DNA of 64,000 nt, from positions 24,028-88,027 of the forward strand of contig CAISFO010000055.1 of NCBI GenBank assembly GCA_903884655.1, read 5' to 3'. Positions 51,197 to 59,662 of the stretch are shown in pieces (position 1 is the stretch's first letter; every line of letters begins with the position of its first letter). Below the pieces are notes generated by a model. It saw nothing but the letters and a program-made list of their open reading frames with translations. It made no database searches and was not told the origin of the DNA. The DNA is from an uncultured Holophagaceae bacterium (GTDB taxonomy: Bacteria; Acidobacteriota; Holophagae; Holophagales; Holophagaceae). A program made the position numbers and the translations under genes.

Positions 51197-51891
51197 CACC
51201 TGCTTCCGGGCTCGTCTGTTTCGACCTGGATGGCACCCTGGTGGACCCCTGGCTGGGGGTCCGAAACTGCCTGGAGAAGACCTGCAGGGTCTTCCAGCTG
51301 AAGATGCCGGATGAGCCCACGCTCCGGGGCTGGATCGGCTTTGGCATGCGGGAATCCTTGGCCAGCCTGGAGGGACTGGAGGACCCGGCCCGGCTCGAAG
51401 CGGCCCTTGATTTCTACTGGGAACGGTACCGCGAGGACGGAGTTTTCGAACACGAGCTCTATCCCGGCATCTTCCATCTGCTGCACCGGCTGAAGCGGCA
51501 GGGACACCGGATCTACATCGTCTCCTCGAAGCCCAGCCTCTTCGCCCGCCGCATCGCCTACCAGTTCGATCTGAACCTGATCTTCGACGACATTTTCGGC
51601 AGTTCCCTGAAGGGCCAATGGCAGCCCAAGACCGCGGTGCTGGCGGGCCTGGCCAGACAGGGCACCATCTGGCCAGGCGGAGTGTTCATCGGCGATCGGG
51701 GCGACGACATGGCCGCCGCCCGGGACCACGGCCTGGAGTCCGTGGGTGCGGGCTGGGGTTACGGCAGCCACGAAGAACTGCAGGCGGCAGGGGCAGCCCA
51801 TATCTTCGACACAGTACACCGGCTCGATGCCTGGCTCCGGGGCCGGTTTCCGCAGCCTGAGCGCTTCGACGCCTTCAGCCGTTCGGAGTAG
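51193..51891 (+). CDS. HAD-family phosphatase (phosphoglycolate-phosphatase-like)
   Basis: 232 residues from the ATG at 51193, overlapping the kinase stop by 4 bases. The HAD motifs are DLDGTLVDP (Asp11 nucleophile, Asp13), SSKPS (motif II), the lysine in QPKTAVL, and FIGDRGDDMAAA (motif III/IV). A helical cap follows motif I. Gph-like enzymes remove phosphate from small metabolites; the substrate is unknown. The last 17 bases overlap the convergent LolA-like gene. Confidence 0.88.
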   Translation: MTPASGLVCFDLDGTLVDPWLGVRNCLEKTCRVFQLKMPDEPTLRGWIGFGMRESLASLEGLEDPARLEAALDFYWERYREDGVFEHELYPGIFHLLHRLKRQGHRIYIVSSKPSLFARRIAYQFDLNLIFDDIFGSSLKGQWQPKTAVLAGLARQGTIWPGGVFIGDRGDDMAAARDHGLESVGAGWGYGSHEELQAAGAAHIFDTVHRLDAWLRGRFPQPERFDAFSRSE

Positions 51892-52456
51892 ACCAGCGGG
51901 TCCCAGCCGGAACCTGCGACTTGAAGGCGCTGGGTGGCAAGGCCGGGGACAGCTTCGCATCCAGGAGCTCCAGCTTCTGTCGAGCTCCCGTGGGATCGGT
52001 CCACTCCAGGGTGTGCAGCAGCCCGTGGCGCCCCGTGGCTTTTAGCTCCGGCAGTCCGGCTTCCCTCGGCACCAGTTTCAGGGTTTCGCCGCCATAGGCC
52101 TCGACCTTGTAGAGCCGATCGAGCCGGGAAGGATCCAACAGGATGCCCAGCAGGGGGAAGTCGCGGACGGCCCGGGCCAGTTCCATGCGTTGGGCCGTGC
52201 GTGTGTCCGGATCGTACTGCACCAGGTGGCGGCCATCGCAGGTGACCGTGAGACCCCCTTCGTAGGCGACCTTCAGGCGACCACCCCGGGCCAGTGCCAG
52301 GCGACCTGTCCTGGACAGCTTCCCGAACACCAGACTGTCGCTCTCCTGACGGAACCGGCTCTCCATGGCTGGCATCCTCGTGAAAGTGGTCCACCAGCCC
52401 GGCATGGCGGCCAGGGCCGGGAGGGCAGCCACCCACACCAGACACCAGAGGCGCAC
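51875..52456 (-). CDS. lolA: LolA-like periplasmic lipoprotein carrier
   Basis: 193 residues from a GTG at 52456, one base after the preceding gene's stop. A signal peptide (to about residue 17, ALPALA) precedes a LolA-fold domain with LALARGGRLKVAYEGG, VTCDGRHLVQYDPDTRTAQRMEL and LLGILLDPSRLD. LolA carries lipoproteins across the periplasm to the outer membrane, which implies a two-membrane envelope. Divergent relatives occur, so the symbol is tentative. It lies directly downstream of the MglA-like gene. Confidence 0.8.
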   Translation of the reverse strand: MRLWCLVWVAALPALAAMPGWWTTFTRMPAMESRFRQESDSLVFGKLSRTGRLALARGGRLKVAYEGGLTVTCDGRHLVQYDPDTRTAQRMELARAVRDFPLLGILLDPSRLDRLYKVEAYGGETLKLVPREAGLPELKATGRHGLLHTLEWTDPTGARQKLELLDAKLSPALPPSAFKSQVPAGTRWSTPNG

Positions 52457-52457
52457 C

Positions 52458-53834
52458 TCAGCTCCGTTTCAATTCGACGCTGAGTTTGGCGGTGCTGCCC
52501 TTCCCGGGGGCGGGGCGATGGATCATACCCTCTGCCAGAACCTGCCCCTGGTGCCTCACCTGAACCACGACTTCGAGTTCCTGTCCCTCGGCCTCCGAAG
52601 GCACCTCCAGGCGCAGCACCGAAGGTGCGCCGAATCGCCCGGCCAAGGTGAGCTCGCCCAGGAGGGAATTGATGGCCTCCTTGTGGTCGATTGTCTTGGG
52701 TTTGGCCGCGGGCCGCAGGGTGCCCGTTTTGAGCGAAGCAAACCCAGCCATGGGGTCCACCTTGACCGGGGGCTTCATGGCAGGTTTCGGGCTGATGTGC
52801 AGAACCGGTGCCGGCAGAGGTGCTGGAGCCTTTGGAACCGGTGCTTTGGCTGAGATCGAGGCCGGTTCAGGGTTCGCCTGGGCCTGGGCTGCCTCAGGCA
52901 CTACCTCCGCGAACGGTTCCAGCGCAGCCATCCTGGCAGGCATCGAAGCCGGTTCAACCTGCAGCTGGACGGCGGGCGCGGGCACATCGTGGTCCACCGT
53001 CAGGAAGGCGATGTCATCCTCAGCCGCTTCAGGGGGCTCTGGCAGGAATGGCGCCTCGATGTAGAGGCCGGAATCCTCCTCATCGTCGGGAAGGGGGATG
53101 GCTTCCGGGGATAGGCCGATCGAAGAGGAGCCTTCCATGTCCAGCAGATCTGTAACGGAGGGAAGGTCGGAAAGGGTGAGAGCGGCGGCGGAGGGCCGGA
53201 CGGGTTCAGCTGGTGGCACCGGCCGTGCCGCAGTCTGGGAATCGCCCAGCACATGGGACTTGATGTGGGACAGGGACAGCTTGGTGATGCCTCGCAGGGT
53301 CTCGAAGACACCGGCGCCTTCCGAGGCGACAGACTGGAAGCTGGGGGCCCCTTTCGGGTTGAAGGCGGTCTCCAGTTCCTCGACCGGCACCACGCTGCGC
53401 AGGTCCCGCTTGTTCCACTGGTAGACCATGGGAATGTCGCCCACGTTCAAGCCCAGTTCGCGAAGGTTCTCCTCCAGGTTCAGTCGACTTTCCTTGCAGG
53501 CCTCCAGCATGGCTGACTGGCTGTCCACCACGAACACAATGCCGTCCACGCCCTTCAGTACCAGCTTGCGGGTGCTGTTGTAGAACACCTGGCCGGGCAC
53601 TGTATAGAGCTGCAGCTTGGTCTTGAAGCCACCCACCATGCCGACGTCCATGGGCAGCAGGTCGAAAAACAGGGTCCGGTCCGTCTCGGTGTTCAGGCTG
53701 ACCATCTCGCCCCGGGCCTTCTGGCTCGTCTTGCCGTAGATGGTGTTCAGGTTCGTGGTCTTGCCACACAGACCCGGCCCGTAGTAGACGATCTTCACCG
53801 TCATCTGCCGGGTGGCGTGGTTGAAGAAGACCAT
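52458..53834 (-). CDS. MglA-like Ras-family GTPase with long C-terminal extension
   Basis: 458 residues. The first 195 are an MglA-type GTPase: P-loop GPGLCGKTTNL (Lys25), LYTVPGQVFYNSTRKLVL and the specificity motif NKRD. A proline/alanine-rich linker (about 200-370) follows, then a small C-terminal domain (about 375-458). MglA normally stops near residue 195 and controls cell polarity, gliding and type IV pili with an MglB partner. No mglB is nearby, so the extension may take over effector or localisation roles. Confidence 0.85.
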   Translation of the reverse strand: MVFFNHATRQMTVKIVYYGPGLCGKTTNLNTIYGKTSQKARGEMVSLNTETDRTLFFDLLPMDVGMVGGFKTKLQLYTVPGQVFYNSTRKLVLKGVDGIVFVVDSQSAMLEACKESRLNLEENLRELGLNVGDIPMVYQWNKRDLRSVVPVEELETAFNPKGAPSFQSVASEGAGVFETLRGITKLSLSHIKSHVLGDSQTAARPVPPAEPVRPSAAALTLSDLPSVTDLLDMEGSSSIGLSPEAIPLPDDEEDSGLYIEAPFLPEPPEAAEDDIAFLTVDHDVPAPAVQLQVEPASMPARMAALEPFAEVVPEAAQAQANPEPASISAKAPVPKAPAPLPAPVLHISPKPAMKPPVKVDPMAGFASLKTGTLRPAAKPKTIDHKEAINSLLGELTLAGRFGAPSVLRLEVPSEAEGQELEVVVQVRHQGQVLAEGMIHRPAPGKGSTAKLSVELKRS

Positions 53835-53906
53835 TCCAGAACCTCGTGTGGATCACGAAGTCTACCTTGGAAACTGCCTTGGCCTCAACGCAAAGGCTGG
53901 AAAAGC

Positions 53907-54422
53907 CTAGGACATTCCATTCAAAAACGACAACACCTGCTGATCGTGATCCTTGGTGCGGGTGTCAGTGATCACCTTGCGGACGATGCCCTTGCGATCG
54001 ATGAGGAAGGTCACCCGGCTGGCATATCCAAGGAGCGGAATGGTCTTGACGCCGTAGGCCTCGATGATCCGCTTGTCTGGATCCGCCAGGATGCTGAAGG
54101 GCAAGTGGTACTTCTCGGCGAAGGCCTTGTGGCTCATGGCCGTATCCGCGCTCACGCCCAGGACCACAGCGCCGGTGGCCTGGATTCCGGCGATGCCATC
54201 CCGCAGGCTGCAGGCTTGCGCCGTGCACCCGGGCGTATCGTCTTTGGGATAGAAATAAAGCACGACCATCGACTTCCCCTTGAAGTCAGCCAGCCGCACC
54301 AGCGTGCCATGCTGATCCTGGGCCTCGAAGGCCGGCGCCTTGGCGCCCTCTGCCACTTCCGCTGCGGATGCCAGCCCCAACATCGCCATGATGCCCATTC
54401 CAGCCCTCCATCTCCTGTCCAT
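53907..54422 (-). CDS. Exported peroxiredoxin, BCP type
   Basis: 171 residues from the ATG at 54422, chosen because GGAGG lies 6 bases upstream and a signal peptide (GIMAMLGLASAAEVA) follows. The peroxidatic cysteine is Cys66 in PKDDTPGCTAQACSLRD, with resolving Cys71 five residues later, as in BCP/PrxQ. It reduces peroxides, probably in the periplasm. Most BCP proteins are cytoplasmic, so the signal peptide is notable. It is divergent from the dehydrogenase at 54484. Confidence 0.88.
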   Translation of the reverse strand: MDRRWRAGMGIMAMLGLASAAEVAEGAKAPAFEAQDQHGTLVRLADFKGKSMVVLYFYPKDDTPGCTAQACSLRDGIAGIQATGAVVLGVSADTAMSHKAFAEKYHLPFSILADPDKRIIEAYGVKTIPLLGYASRVTFLIDRKGIVRKVITDTRTKDHDQQVLSFLNGMS

Positions 54423-54483
54423 GTGAACCTCCAGGAAGAGGGAGGAGTGTGGCACCATCGGCTGGTGAGCGGGGAGGAAGAAT

Positions 54484-55512
54484 TTGGACACCTGCATTCG
54501 CATCGCCCTCATCCCAGGTGACGGTGTCGGCCGGGAAGTGATGGCAGAAGCCCTGCCGCTGCTGGACTGGGCGAGAGCCCGTGGGCGAAGCCTTGAAACC
54601 GTCGACCTTCCCTACGGGGCGGACCACTTTCTCGCCACGGGGGAAACCCTCCCCGAAGTCGCGTTCGCGAGCGTGCGCGACGGCTGTGATGCCATCCTGT
54701 TCGGAGCGGTGGGGGATCCGCGGGTTCCCGATGGCCGGCATGCGGAAGAGATCCTGCTCAGGCTGCGGCAGGAGCTGGAACTCACCGTGAACCACCGGCC
54801 CTGCCGGTCTCCGGCGACGCGCCTGGGGACAGGCCTCGACATTGAAGTCTTCCGGGAGAACACGGAAGGCCCCTACTGCCTCCAGGGGTCCACCGAACCT
54901 GGCCGGGCCGTGGACCTGGCCATCCACACCGAGCCCGCGGTCCGGCGGCTGCTGGAGGCGGCCTTCCGACGCGCCGCGCGGCTGGACCGCTCCCTCACCC
55001 TGGCCCACAAGGCCAATGTGCTGAAGCATGGCCACGGCCTGTGGCTGCGGCTCTTCGTCGAGCTGCGGCGGGAACACCCCGAAGTGGACGCCAGGGCCAT
55101 GCACGCCGATGCCCTGCTTTGCGCCCTGGTGCAGGGCCCGATGTCCTTCGGGGTGATCGCCGCCGACAACTACCTGGGCGACCTCATCAGCGACCTTTGC
55201 GCCGGGTTCATCGGCGGCATGGGTGTGGCGCCCTCTCTGAGCTGGGCCCCCCACCGCCCCTTCCGCTGCGCCACGTTGGCGGAGCCGGTGCATGGTTCGG
55301 CGCCGGACATCGCCGGGCAGGGCCTGGCCAATCCGGTGGGCATGATCCTCAGCACCGCCCTGCTCTTCCGACATCTCGGCTGGGATCCAGAGGCCGAAGC
55401 CATTGAGGCAGCGGTTGCCAGGGCGTTGGAATCAGGCGCCAGGACGCGGGACCTTGGAGGCACTCTGGGTTGCGCAGCCATGGGAATCGCCATCCGAACA
55501 GGCCTGCGGTGA
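54484..55512 (+). CDS. Isopropylmalate/isocitrate-type dehydrogenase
   Basis: 342 residues starting at TTG 54484, justified by the strong GGGGAGGAAG three bases upstream and by the family start IRIALIPGDGVGREV. Substrate-loop and metal motifs are LFGAVGDPR, DIEVFRENTEGPYC, THKANV-like LAHKANVLKHG, and the Asp pair in ADNYLGDLISD. LeuB, NAD-isocitrate and homoisocitrate dehydrogenases share these. No leuC or leuD is nearby, so the substrate is left open; the length is closest to LeuB or NAD-IDH. Confidence 0.85.
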   Translation: MDTCIRIALIPGDGVGREVMAEALPLLDWARARGRSLETVDLPYGADHFLATGETLPEVAFASVRDGCDAILFGAVGDPRVPDGRHAEEILLRLRQELELTVNHRPCRSPATRLGTGLDIEVFRENTEGPYCLQGSTEPGRAVDLAIHTEPAVRRLLEAAFRRAARLDRSLTLAHKANVLKHGHGLWLRLFVELRREHPEVDARAMHADALLCALVQGPMSFGVIAADNYLGDLISDLCAGFIGGMGVAPSLSWAPHRPFRCATLAEPVHGSAPDIAGQGLANPVGMILSTALLFRHLGWDPEAEAIEAAVARALESGARTRDLGGTLGCAAMGIAIRTGLR

Positions 55513-55521
55513 CGATCGATC

Positions 55522-56184
55522 TCAGCAGCTGCGCATGACTCCCACCAGGACGCCCTGGATGTCGATGTTCTGGGGCGGGTAGCAGCGGGGCTGCAATTCG
55601 GGGTTGTGGGGGATCAGCCACACGCCTTTGGCGTCCCGGCGCAATTCCTTGAGGGTGACCTCCTCCTTTTCGATGAGGGCCACCACGCGATCCCCATTCC
55701 GGTATTCCCCCTTGCGCTGGAGCACCACCAGGTCGCCATCCAGGATGGCGTCATCGATCATGGAGTCGCCCCGCACCCGCAACACGAACAGCTCGTCCCG
55801 CTGCCGGTGGATGCTGTTGGGCACTTCGATGGGCAACGCCCGGCTTTCGGGGAGGATGGGTGAACCCGCCGCCACATCCCCGCAGAACGGGAAGATGCGC
55901 ACGGCCAGTGCCCCCTCGGGGCGGCCGTCGGGCCGCGAGCGGGAGGCGTGGGCTGCCTCTTCCACGCTGCTCGACACCACCAGGTTGTTCCCCTTGCCGT
56001 GACTGCGGACGAGGAAGCCCTTGTCCATGAGGTGCTGGACATGTTTGTGGATGGTGGAGACGGCGCTGGATCCGACGCCCTTGGCAATTTCCGCCAAAGT
56101 GGGACTCCGTCCTTCGCTCTGCACGAACGTGCGAATGAACTTCAAGACTGCCAGTTGGCGTTTGGTGAGATCACTGGTTTTCAT
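55522..56184 (-). CDS. lexA: LexA repressor
   Basis: 220 residues. An N-terminal winged helix-turn-helix (about 1-65: TKRQLAVLKFIRTFVQSEGRSPTLAEIA) is followed by a S24-type self-cleavage domain. The scissile bond is Ala106-Gly107 in CGDVAAGSPI, the nucleophile Ser141 in RGDSMIDD, and the base Lys179 in EEVTLKEL. RecA-stimulated self-cleavage would turn on the SOS regulon. A match to the lexA promoter ends 6 bases before the ATG. I could not find a clear palindromic SOS box. Confidence 0.96.
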   Translation of the reverse strand: MKTSDLTKRQLAVLKFIRTFVQSEGRSPTLAEIAKGVGSSAVSTIHKHVQHLMDKGFLVRSHGKGNNLVVSSSVEEAAHASRSRPDGRPEGALAVRIFPFCGDVAAGSPILPESRALPIEVPNSIHRQRDELFVLRVRGDSMIDDAILDGDLVVLQRKGEYRNGDRVVALIEKEEVTLKELRRDAKGVWLIPHNPELQPRCYPPQNIDIQGVLVGVMRSC

Positions 56185-56190
56185 GGATTG

Positions 56191-56219
56191 AAGGTAAGAG
56201 TTGAGGCGGTGGTCGTCAA
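56191..56219 (-). promoter_or_regulatory. lexA promoter candidate
   Basis: On the minus strand, TTGACG (56219-56214), a 17-base spacer, and TACCTT (56196-56191) form a sigma-70-type match. The -10 ends 6 bases before the lexA ATG, so a transcript from it would start at about the ATG. A second AT-rich string, GTCTTAAATAAAG, lies just upstream at 56234-56246. Confidence 0.45.
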
Positions 56220-56397
56220 TCCCTTTTTTTTCGCTTTATTTAAGACCCCCTGGGGAACCAACCTCCAGACCCCGCATGGAACCCGTCCGCCACCTCTGCC
56301 ATACTGATCGACGGCCTTGAGGGTCAAGTATTTACGCCCTATTCATCCTCTTTATGCCCTCTTTGAGGCCCCCATCCCGTCGAGAAAGGAGTCCTTC

Positions 56398-58221
56398 ATG
56401 ACTGCCACCCTTGCCACCCCGATGAGGCCCTCGGGGGCGAAAACAAGGATCAATGATTTTTCCATCCAGGTGGCCACGGTCAACGGATCCGGTTCCCAGA
56501 CGGCAAACACGGTGCTGCTCCGCGCCATCTTTCAGATGGGTGTCTTGGTCAGTGGCAAGAACCTCTTCCCCTCCAACATCGCGGGCCTGCCCACCTGGTT
56601 CACCATTCGCGCCAGTGCCAAGGGCTACGTGGCCCGCAAAGCCAGCAACGAGATGCTGATCCTGATGAATCCCGAGACCGCCAAGGAGGACATCGCCAAA
56701 TCGGATGCCCATGCTCTGGTGATCTACGACGAGCCTCTGCAACTCGACAAACTCCGGGAGGACCTAGCCTACATCCCGGTGCCCTTCCAGAAGCTGGTGA
56801 CCGCCTCCTGCCCCGAGCCCAAGCTGCACAAGCTGGTGAAGAACATGATCTATGTGGGCGTGGCGGCGCGGCTGCTGAGCATCGACATGGAAGAAGTGAA
56901 GAAGGCCATCACCAAGCAGCTCAAGGGCAAGGCGAAAGCCATCGAGATCAACCAGGCAGCGGCGGTGGCGGGCTATGACTGGGCCATGGAGAACATCCAG
57001 GACCAGGATCACATCAAGGTCGTCCGGGACGACAAGACCCAGGGCCTCATCATCGTGGATGGCAACGAGGCCTGCGCCCTGGGTGCCCTCTTCGCTGGCG
57101 TCACGGTGGTGGGCTGGTACCCCATCACGCCCGCCTCCAGCCTGGTGGAGACCTTCATTGAATACGCCGAGGAGTACCGGAAGGATCCCAAGACCGGCAA
57201 GTCCAACGTGGCCATCGTGCAGATGGAGGACGAGCTGGCCTCCGCCGGGGTGGTGCTTTCCGCCGGCTGGGCCGGCGCCCGCTCCATGACTTCCACGGCG
57301 GGCCCCGGCGTCTCCCTCATGAGCGAGTTCATCGGCCTGGGCTACTACGTGGAGGCCCCCGGTGTCTTCTTCAACGTGGCCCGAACCGGCCCCAGCACGG
57401 GCCTGCCCACGCGCACCCAGCAGTCCGACGTGGAACTCTGCGCCAAGTGCAGCCACGGCGACACCCAGCACATCAACCTCTACCCAGGCAACATGGAGGA
57501 GTGCTTCCAGTTCGCCTACGATGCTTTCGACCTGGCCGAGCGCTTCCAGACGCCCATCTTCGTGGTCACCGACCTGGACCTGGGCATGCAGAACTGGTCC
57601 TCCAGACCCTTCGCCTACCCTGCCACGCCCTATGACCGAGGCAAGGTGCTGGACCAGAAGCAGCTGGCCGAGATCAAGGACTGGGGCCGCTACAAGGATG
57701 TGGACGGCGACGGCATCTGCTACCGCTCCCTGCCCGGCACCCCCGGTGGGAAGGGCTCCTACTTCACCCGCGGCTCCGGCCACAACGAGTACGCCCAGTA
57801 TTCAGAAAAGCCCGAGGACTACCTCCAGGTGGTCGACCGCCTGAAGCGCAAGTACGAAACCGCCAAGACACATGTGCCCACCCCGGTGTTCCGCAACCTG
57901 GGCTCCCCCAAGGGCGTCCTCGCCTTCGGCTCCAGCGATCCCGCCGTGATCGAGGCCCAGGACCTCCTGGCGGAAGGCGGCCTCAAGACCGACTACTTGC
58001 GGCTGCGTGCCCTGCCCTTCACCGCCGAAGTGGACGCCTTCGTGCAGGAGAAACAGGTGGTCTATGTGGTGGAGCAGAACCGCGACGGCCAGATGGCGAA
58101 CCTCTTCCGCGAGACCTATCCGGAGTTCGCCACCAAGTTCAAGAGCATCCTCCACTACAACGGCCACGCCATCGACGCCCAGGGCATCGTGGATCAGATC
58201 ACCGCCTTCGAGCAGCAGTAA
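56398..58221 (+). CDS. korA: 2-oxoacid:ferredoxin oxidoreductase, fused gamma-alpha subunit
   Basis: 607 residues from the ATG at 56398, preceded by GAAAGGAG. The N-terminal 190 residues are the gamma domain (VNGSGSQTANTVLLRAIFQMG). The alpha domain follows, with GWYPITPASSLVETF, MEDELASAGVVLSAGWAGARSMTSTAGPG and PTRTQQSD. Such fusions occur in two-subunit 2-oxoglutarate or 2-oxoacid oxidoreductases, which reversibly decarboxylate the acid to an acyl-CoA and reduce ferredoxin. 2-Oxoglutarate is the usual substrate, but pyruvate is not excluded. korB follows 12 bases later. The enzyme suggests anaerobic or facultative metabolism. Confidence 0.93.
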   Translation: MTATLATPMRPSGAKTRINDFSIQVATVNGSGSQTANTVLLRAIFQMGVLVSGKNLFPSNIAGLPTWFTIRASAKGYVARKASNEMLILMNPETAKEDIAKSDAHALVIYDEPLQLDKLREDLAYIPVPFQKLVTASCPEPKLHKLVKNMIYVGVAARLLSIDMEEVKKAITKQLKGKAKAIEINQAAAVAGYDWAMENIQDQDHIKVVRDDKTQGLIIVDGNEACALGALFAGVTVVGWYPITPASSLVETFIEYAEEYRKDPKTGKSNVAIVQMEDELASAGVVLSAGWAGARSMTSTAGPGVSLMSEFIGLGYYVEAPGVFFNVARTGPSTGLPTRTQQSDVELCAKCSHGDTQHINLYPGNMEECFQFAYDAFDLAERFQTPIFVVTDLDLGMQNWSSRPFAYPATPYDRGKVLDQKQLAEIKDWGRYKDVDGDGICYRSLPGTPGGKGSYFTRGSGHNEYAQYSEKPEDYLQVVDRLKRKYETAKTHVPTPVFRNLGSPKGVLAFGSSDPAVIEAQDLLAEGGLKTDYLRLRALPFTAEVDAFVQEKQVVYVVEQNRDGQMANLFRETYPEFATKFKSILHYNGHAIDAQGIVDQITAFEQQ

Positions 58222-58233
58222 GAGGAGCCGACC

Positions 58234-59271
58234 ATGACCACCGCCACCCCTGCCGCTCCCACCAACCAGCTCGGCTTTACGAAGCAGGACTATGTGGGCT
58301 CGAAGTCCACCCTATGCGCTGGCTGCGGCCACGACGCGATCACCGCCCAGATCATCAACGCCGCCTTCGAGTCCAGCATCGAGGGCTACCGGGTCACCAA
58401 GTACTCCGGCATTGGCTGCTCCTCCAAGACGCCGGCCTACTTCATCAACCAGGGATGGGGCTTCAACAGTGTCCACGGCCGCATGCCCTCCATCGCCACC
58501 GGCGCCTCCCTGGCCAACCGGAACCTCATCAACATCGGCGTGTCGGGCGACGGCGACTCCATGTCCATCGGCATGGGTCAGTTCGTCCACGCCGTCCGCC
58601 GCAACGTGCCGATGATCTACATCATCGAGGACAACGGTGTCTACGGCCTCACCAAGGGCCAGTTCTCCGCCACCGCCGACAAGGGTTCGCACTTGAAGAA
58701 CGGCGCCGTGAACGACCTGCCGCCCATCGACCCCTGCACCCTGGCCATCGAGCTGGGCTGCGGCTTCGTGGCCCGCTGTTTCTCCGGCAACCCCAAGCAG
58801 CTGAACGCCATCCTCAAGTCCGCCTTCGCCTACCAGGGCATGGTGGTGCTGGACATCATCAGCCCCTGCGTCACCTTCAACAACCACGATGCGTCCACGC
58901 GCTCCTACAAGCACGTCAAGGACCATGATTTCCCTCTGCACGACCTGGGCTTCATCCAGTATTCCGAAGTCGAGGACGTGGAGATCGCCGCGGGCACCAC
59001 CGAGGTCGTCGCCTTCCCGGATGGTTCCAAGGTGGCCATCAAGGCCATCCACGAAGGCTACGATCCCACAGACCGCTTTGGCGCCATGAAGGCCATCCAT
59101 GAGTCCATGGCCAAGGGCGAGTTCCTCACAGGCCTGCTCTACATCAACCCCACACAGCCTCCCCTGCCCGACGTGCTCAACCTGGTGGATGGGCCTCTTT
59201 CGAGTCTCGGGGAAAGCGATCTCAAGCCCAGCCCCGAGGTCCTCGACAAGATCATGAAGGATTTGATGTAA
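58234..59271 (+). CDS. korB: 2-oxoacid:ferredoxin oxidoreductase, beta subunit
   Basis: 345 residues. The CAGCGHD and SGIGCSSK cysteines fit the 4Fe-4S ligands of this subunit. The thiamine-diphosphate motif is GDGDSMSIGMGQFVHAVRRN...NGVYGLTKGQ. AGGAG lies just before the ATG. It forms the catalytic heterodimer with KorA. A strongly structured segment follows the stop. Confidence 0.94.
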   Translation: MTTATPAAPTNQLGFTKQDYVGSKSTLCAGCGHDAITAQIINAAFESSIEGYRVTKYSGIGCSSKTPAYFINQGWGFNSVHGRMPSIATGASLANRNLINIGVSGDGDSMSIGMGQFVHAVRRNVPMIYIIEDNGVYGLTKGQFSATADKGSHLKNGAVNDLPPIDPCTLAIELGCGFVARCFSGNPKQLNAILKSAFAYQGMVVLDIISPCVTFNNHDASTRSYKHVKDHDFPLHDLGFIQYSEVEDVEIAAGTTEVVAFPDGSKVAIKAIHEGYDPTDRFGAMKAIHESMAKGEFLTGLLYINPTQPPLPDVLNLVDGPLSSLGESDLKPSPEVLDKIMKDLM

Positions 59272-59277
59272 CCGACC

Positions 59278-59396
59278 GCCGGGTGACGAAGCAGGCGACA
59301 AAATGTAGCCTGCGAAGTCGGGACCCGGCGAGAAGGTTATGCCATCCGACCGCCGGGGCGAAGCCCAGCCGGGCGGCTCGTCGGGCTGAGCATAAC
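59278..59396. other. Nested hairpin region between korB and tRNA-Ala
   Basis: Two stem systems are visible. GCCGGGT (59278-59284) pairs with ACCCGGC (59323-59329), enclosing GCAGGC/GCCTGC (59291-59296 and 59308-59313). Then GTTATGC (59336-59342) pairs with GCATAAC (59390-59396) around further GC-rich arms. There is no U-tract at the end of either, so it may be a 3'-UTR structure, a small RNA or a repeat element rather than a simple terminator. The remaining bases up to the tRNA hold only its promoter. Confidence 0.45.
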
Positions 59397-59473
59397 AATC
59401 AGGTTGGCCCCCATTGCTGATAGAAGGACCGGCGCAAAGGTTGTGCCTTGGCCCGGTTCGAACTGCCCCGCCA

Positions 59474-59501
59474 TTGACGCTCCCACCCGCCCCGCTACAC
59501 T
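59474..59501 (+). promoter_or_regulatory. Promoter of tRNA-Ala
   Basis: TTGACG (59474-59479), a 16-base spacer, and TACACT (59496-59501). The -10 ends 10 bases before the tRNA, the expected geometry for a stable-RNA promoter. Confidence 0.7.
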
Positions 59502-59511
59502 GGAAGTTCCA

Positions 59512-59587
59512 GGGCCTGTAGCTCAGCTGGGAGAGCGCTGCGTTCGCAATGCAGAGGTCGTCAGTTCGATCCTGATCAGGTCCACCA
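59512..59587 (+). tRNA. tRNA-Ala (anticodon CGC)
   Basis: A 76-base cloverleaf. The acceptor stem GGGCCTG/CAGGTCC contains the G3:U70 pair that specifies alanine. The anticodon loop TTCGCAA gives anticodon CGC, reading GCG codons. The T-arm contains TTCGATC, and CCA is encoded (59585-59587). It has its own promoter and terminator. Its 3' end marks the switch from core genes to accessory DNA, as expected of an integration site. Confidence 0.96.
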
Positions 59588-59601
59588 TAAGTAACAACAA
59601 A

Positions 59602-59626
59602 ACGGCACTTACGAGTGCCGTTTTTT
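59602..59626 (+). terminator. Terminator of tRNA-Ala
   Basis: ACGGCACT, loop TACG, AGTGCCGT, followed by six T residues including the stem end: a textbook intrinsic terminator starting 15 bases after the tRNA. Confidence 0.9.
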
Positions 59627-59640
59627 GCGTCTGGGGTGTC

Positions 59641-59662
59641 CATCCCCAAACCATCCCCAAAC
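59641..59662. repeat. Tandem 11-bp direct repeat after tRNA-Ala
   Basis: Two exact adjoining copies of CATCCCCAAAC lie 54 bases downstream of the tRNA. Such short direct repeats next to a tRNA 3' end resemble integrase arm-binding sites of tyrosine-recombinase elements. No matching integrase is in the window. The rest of 59588-59872 holds no gene I can support. Confidence 0.5.

Noticed and set aside
56185..56397. LexA (SOS) box
   Set aside because: No clear palindromic site could be identified by eye; Acidobacteriota boxes are not well enough known to force a call.
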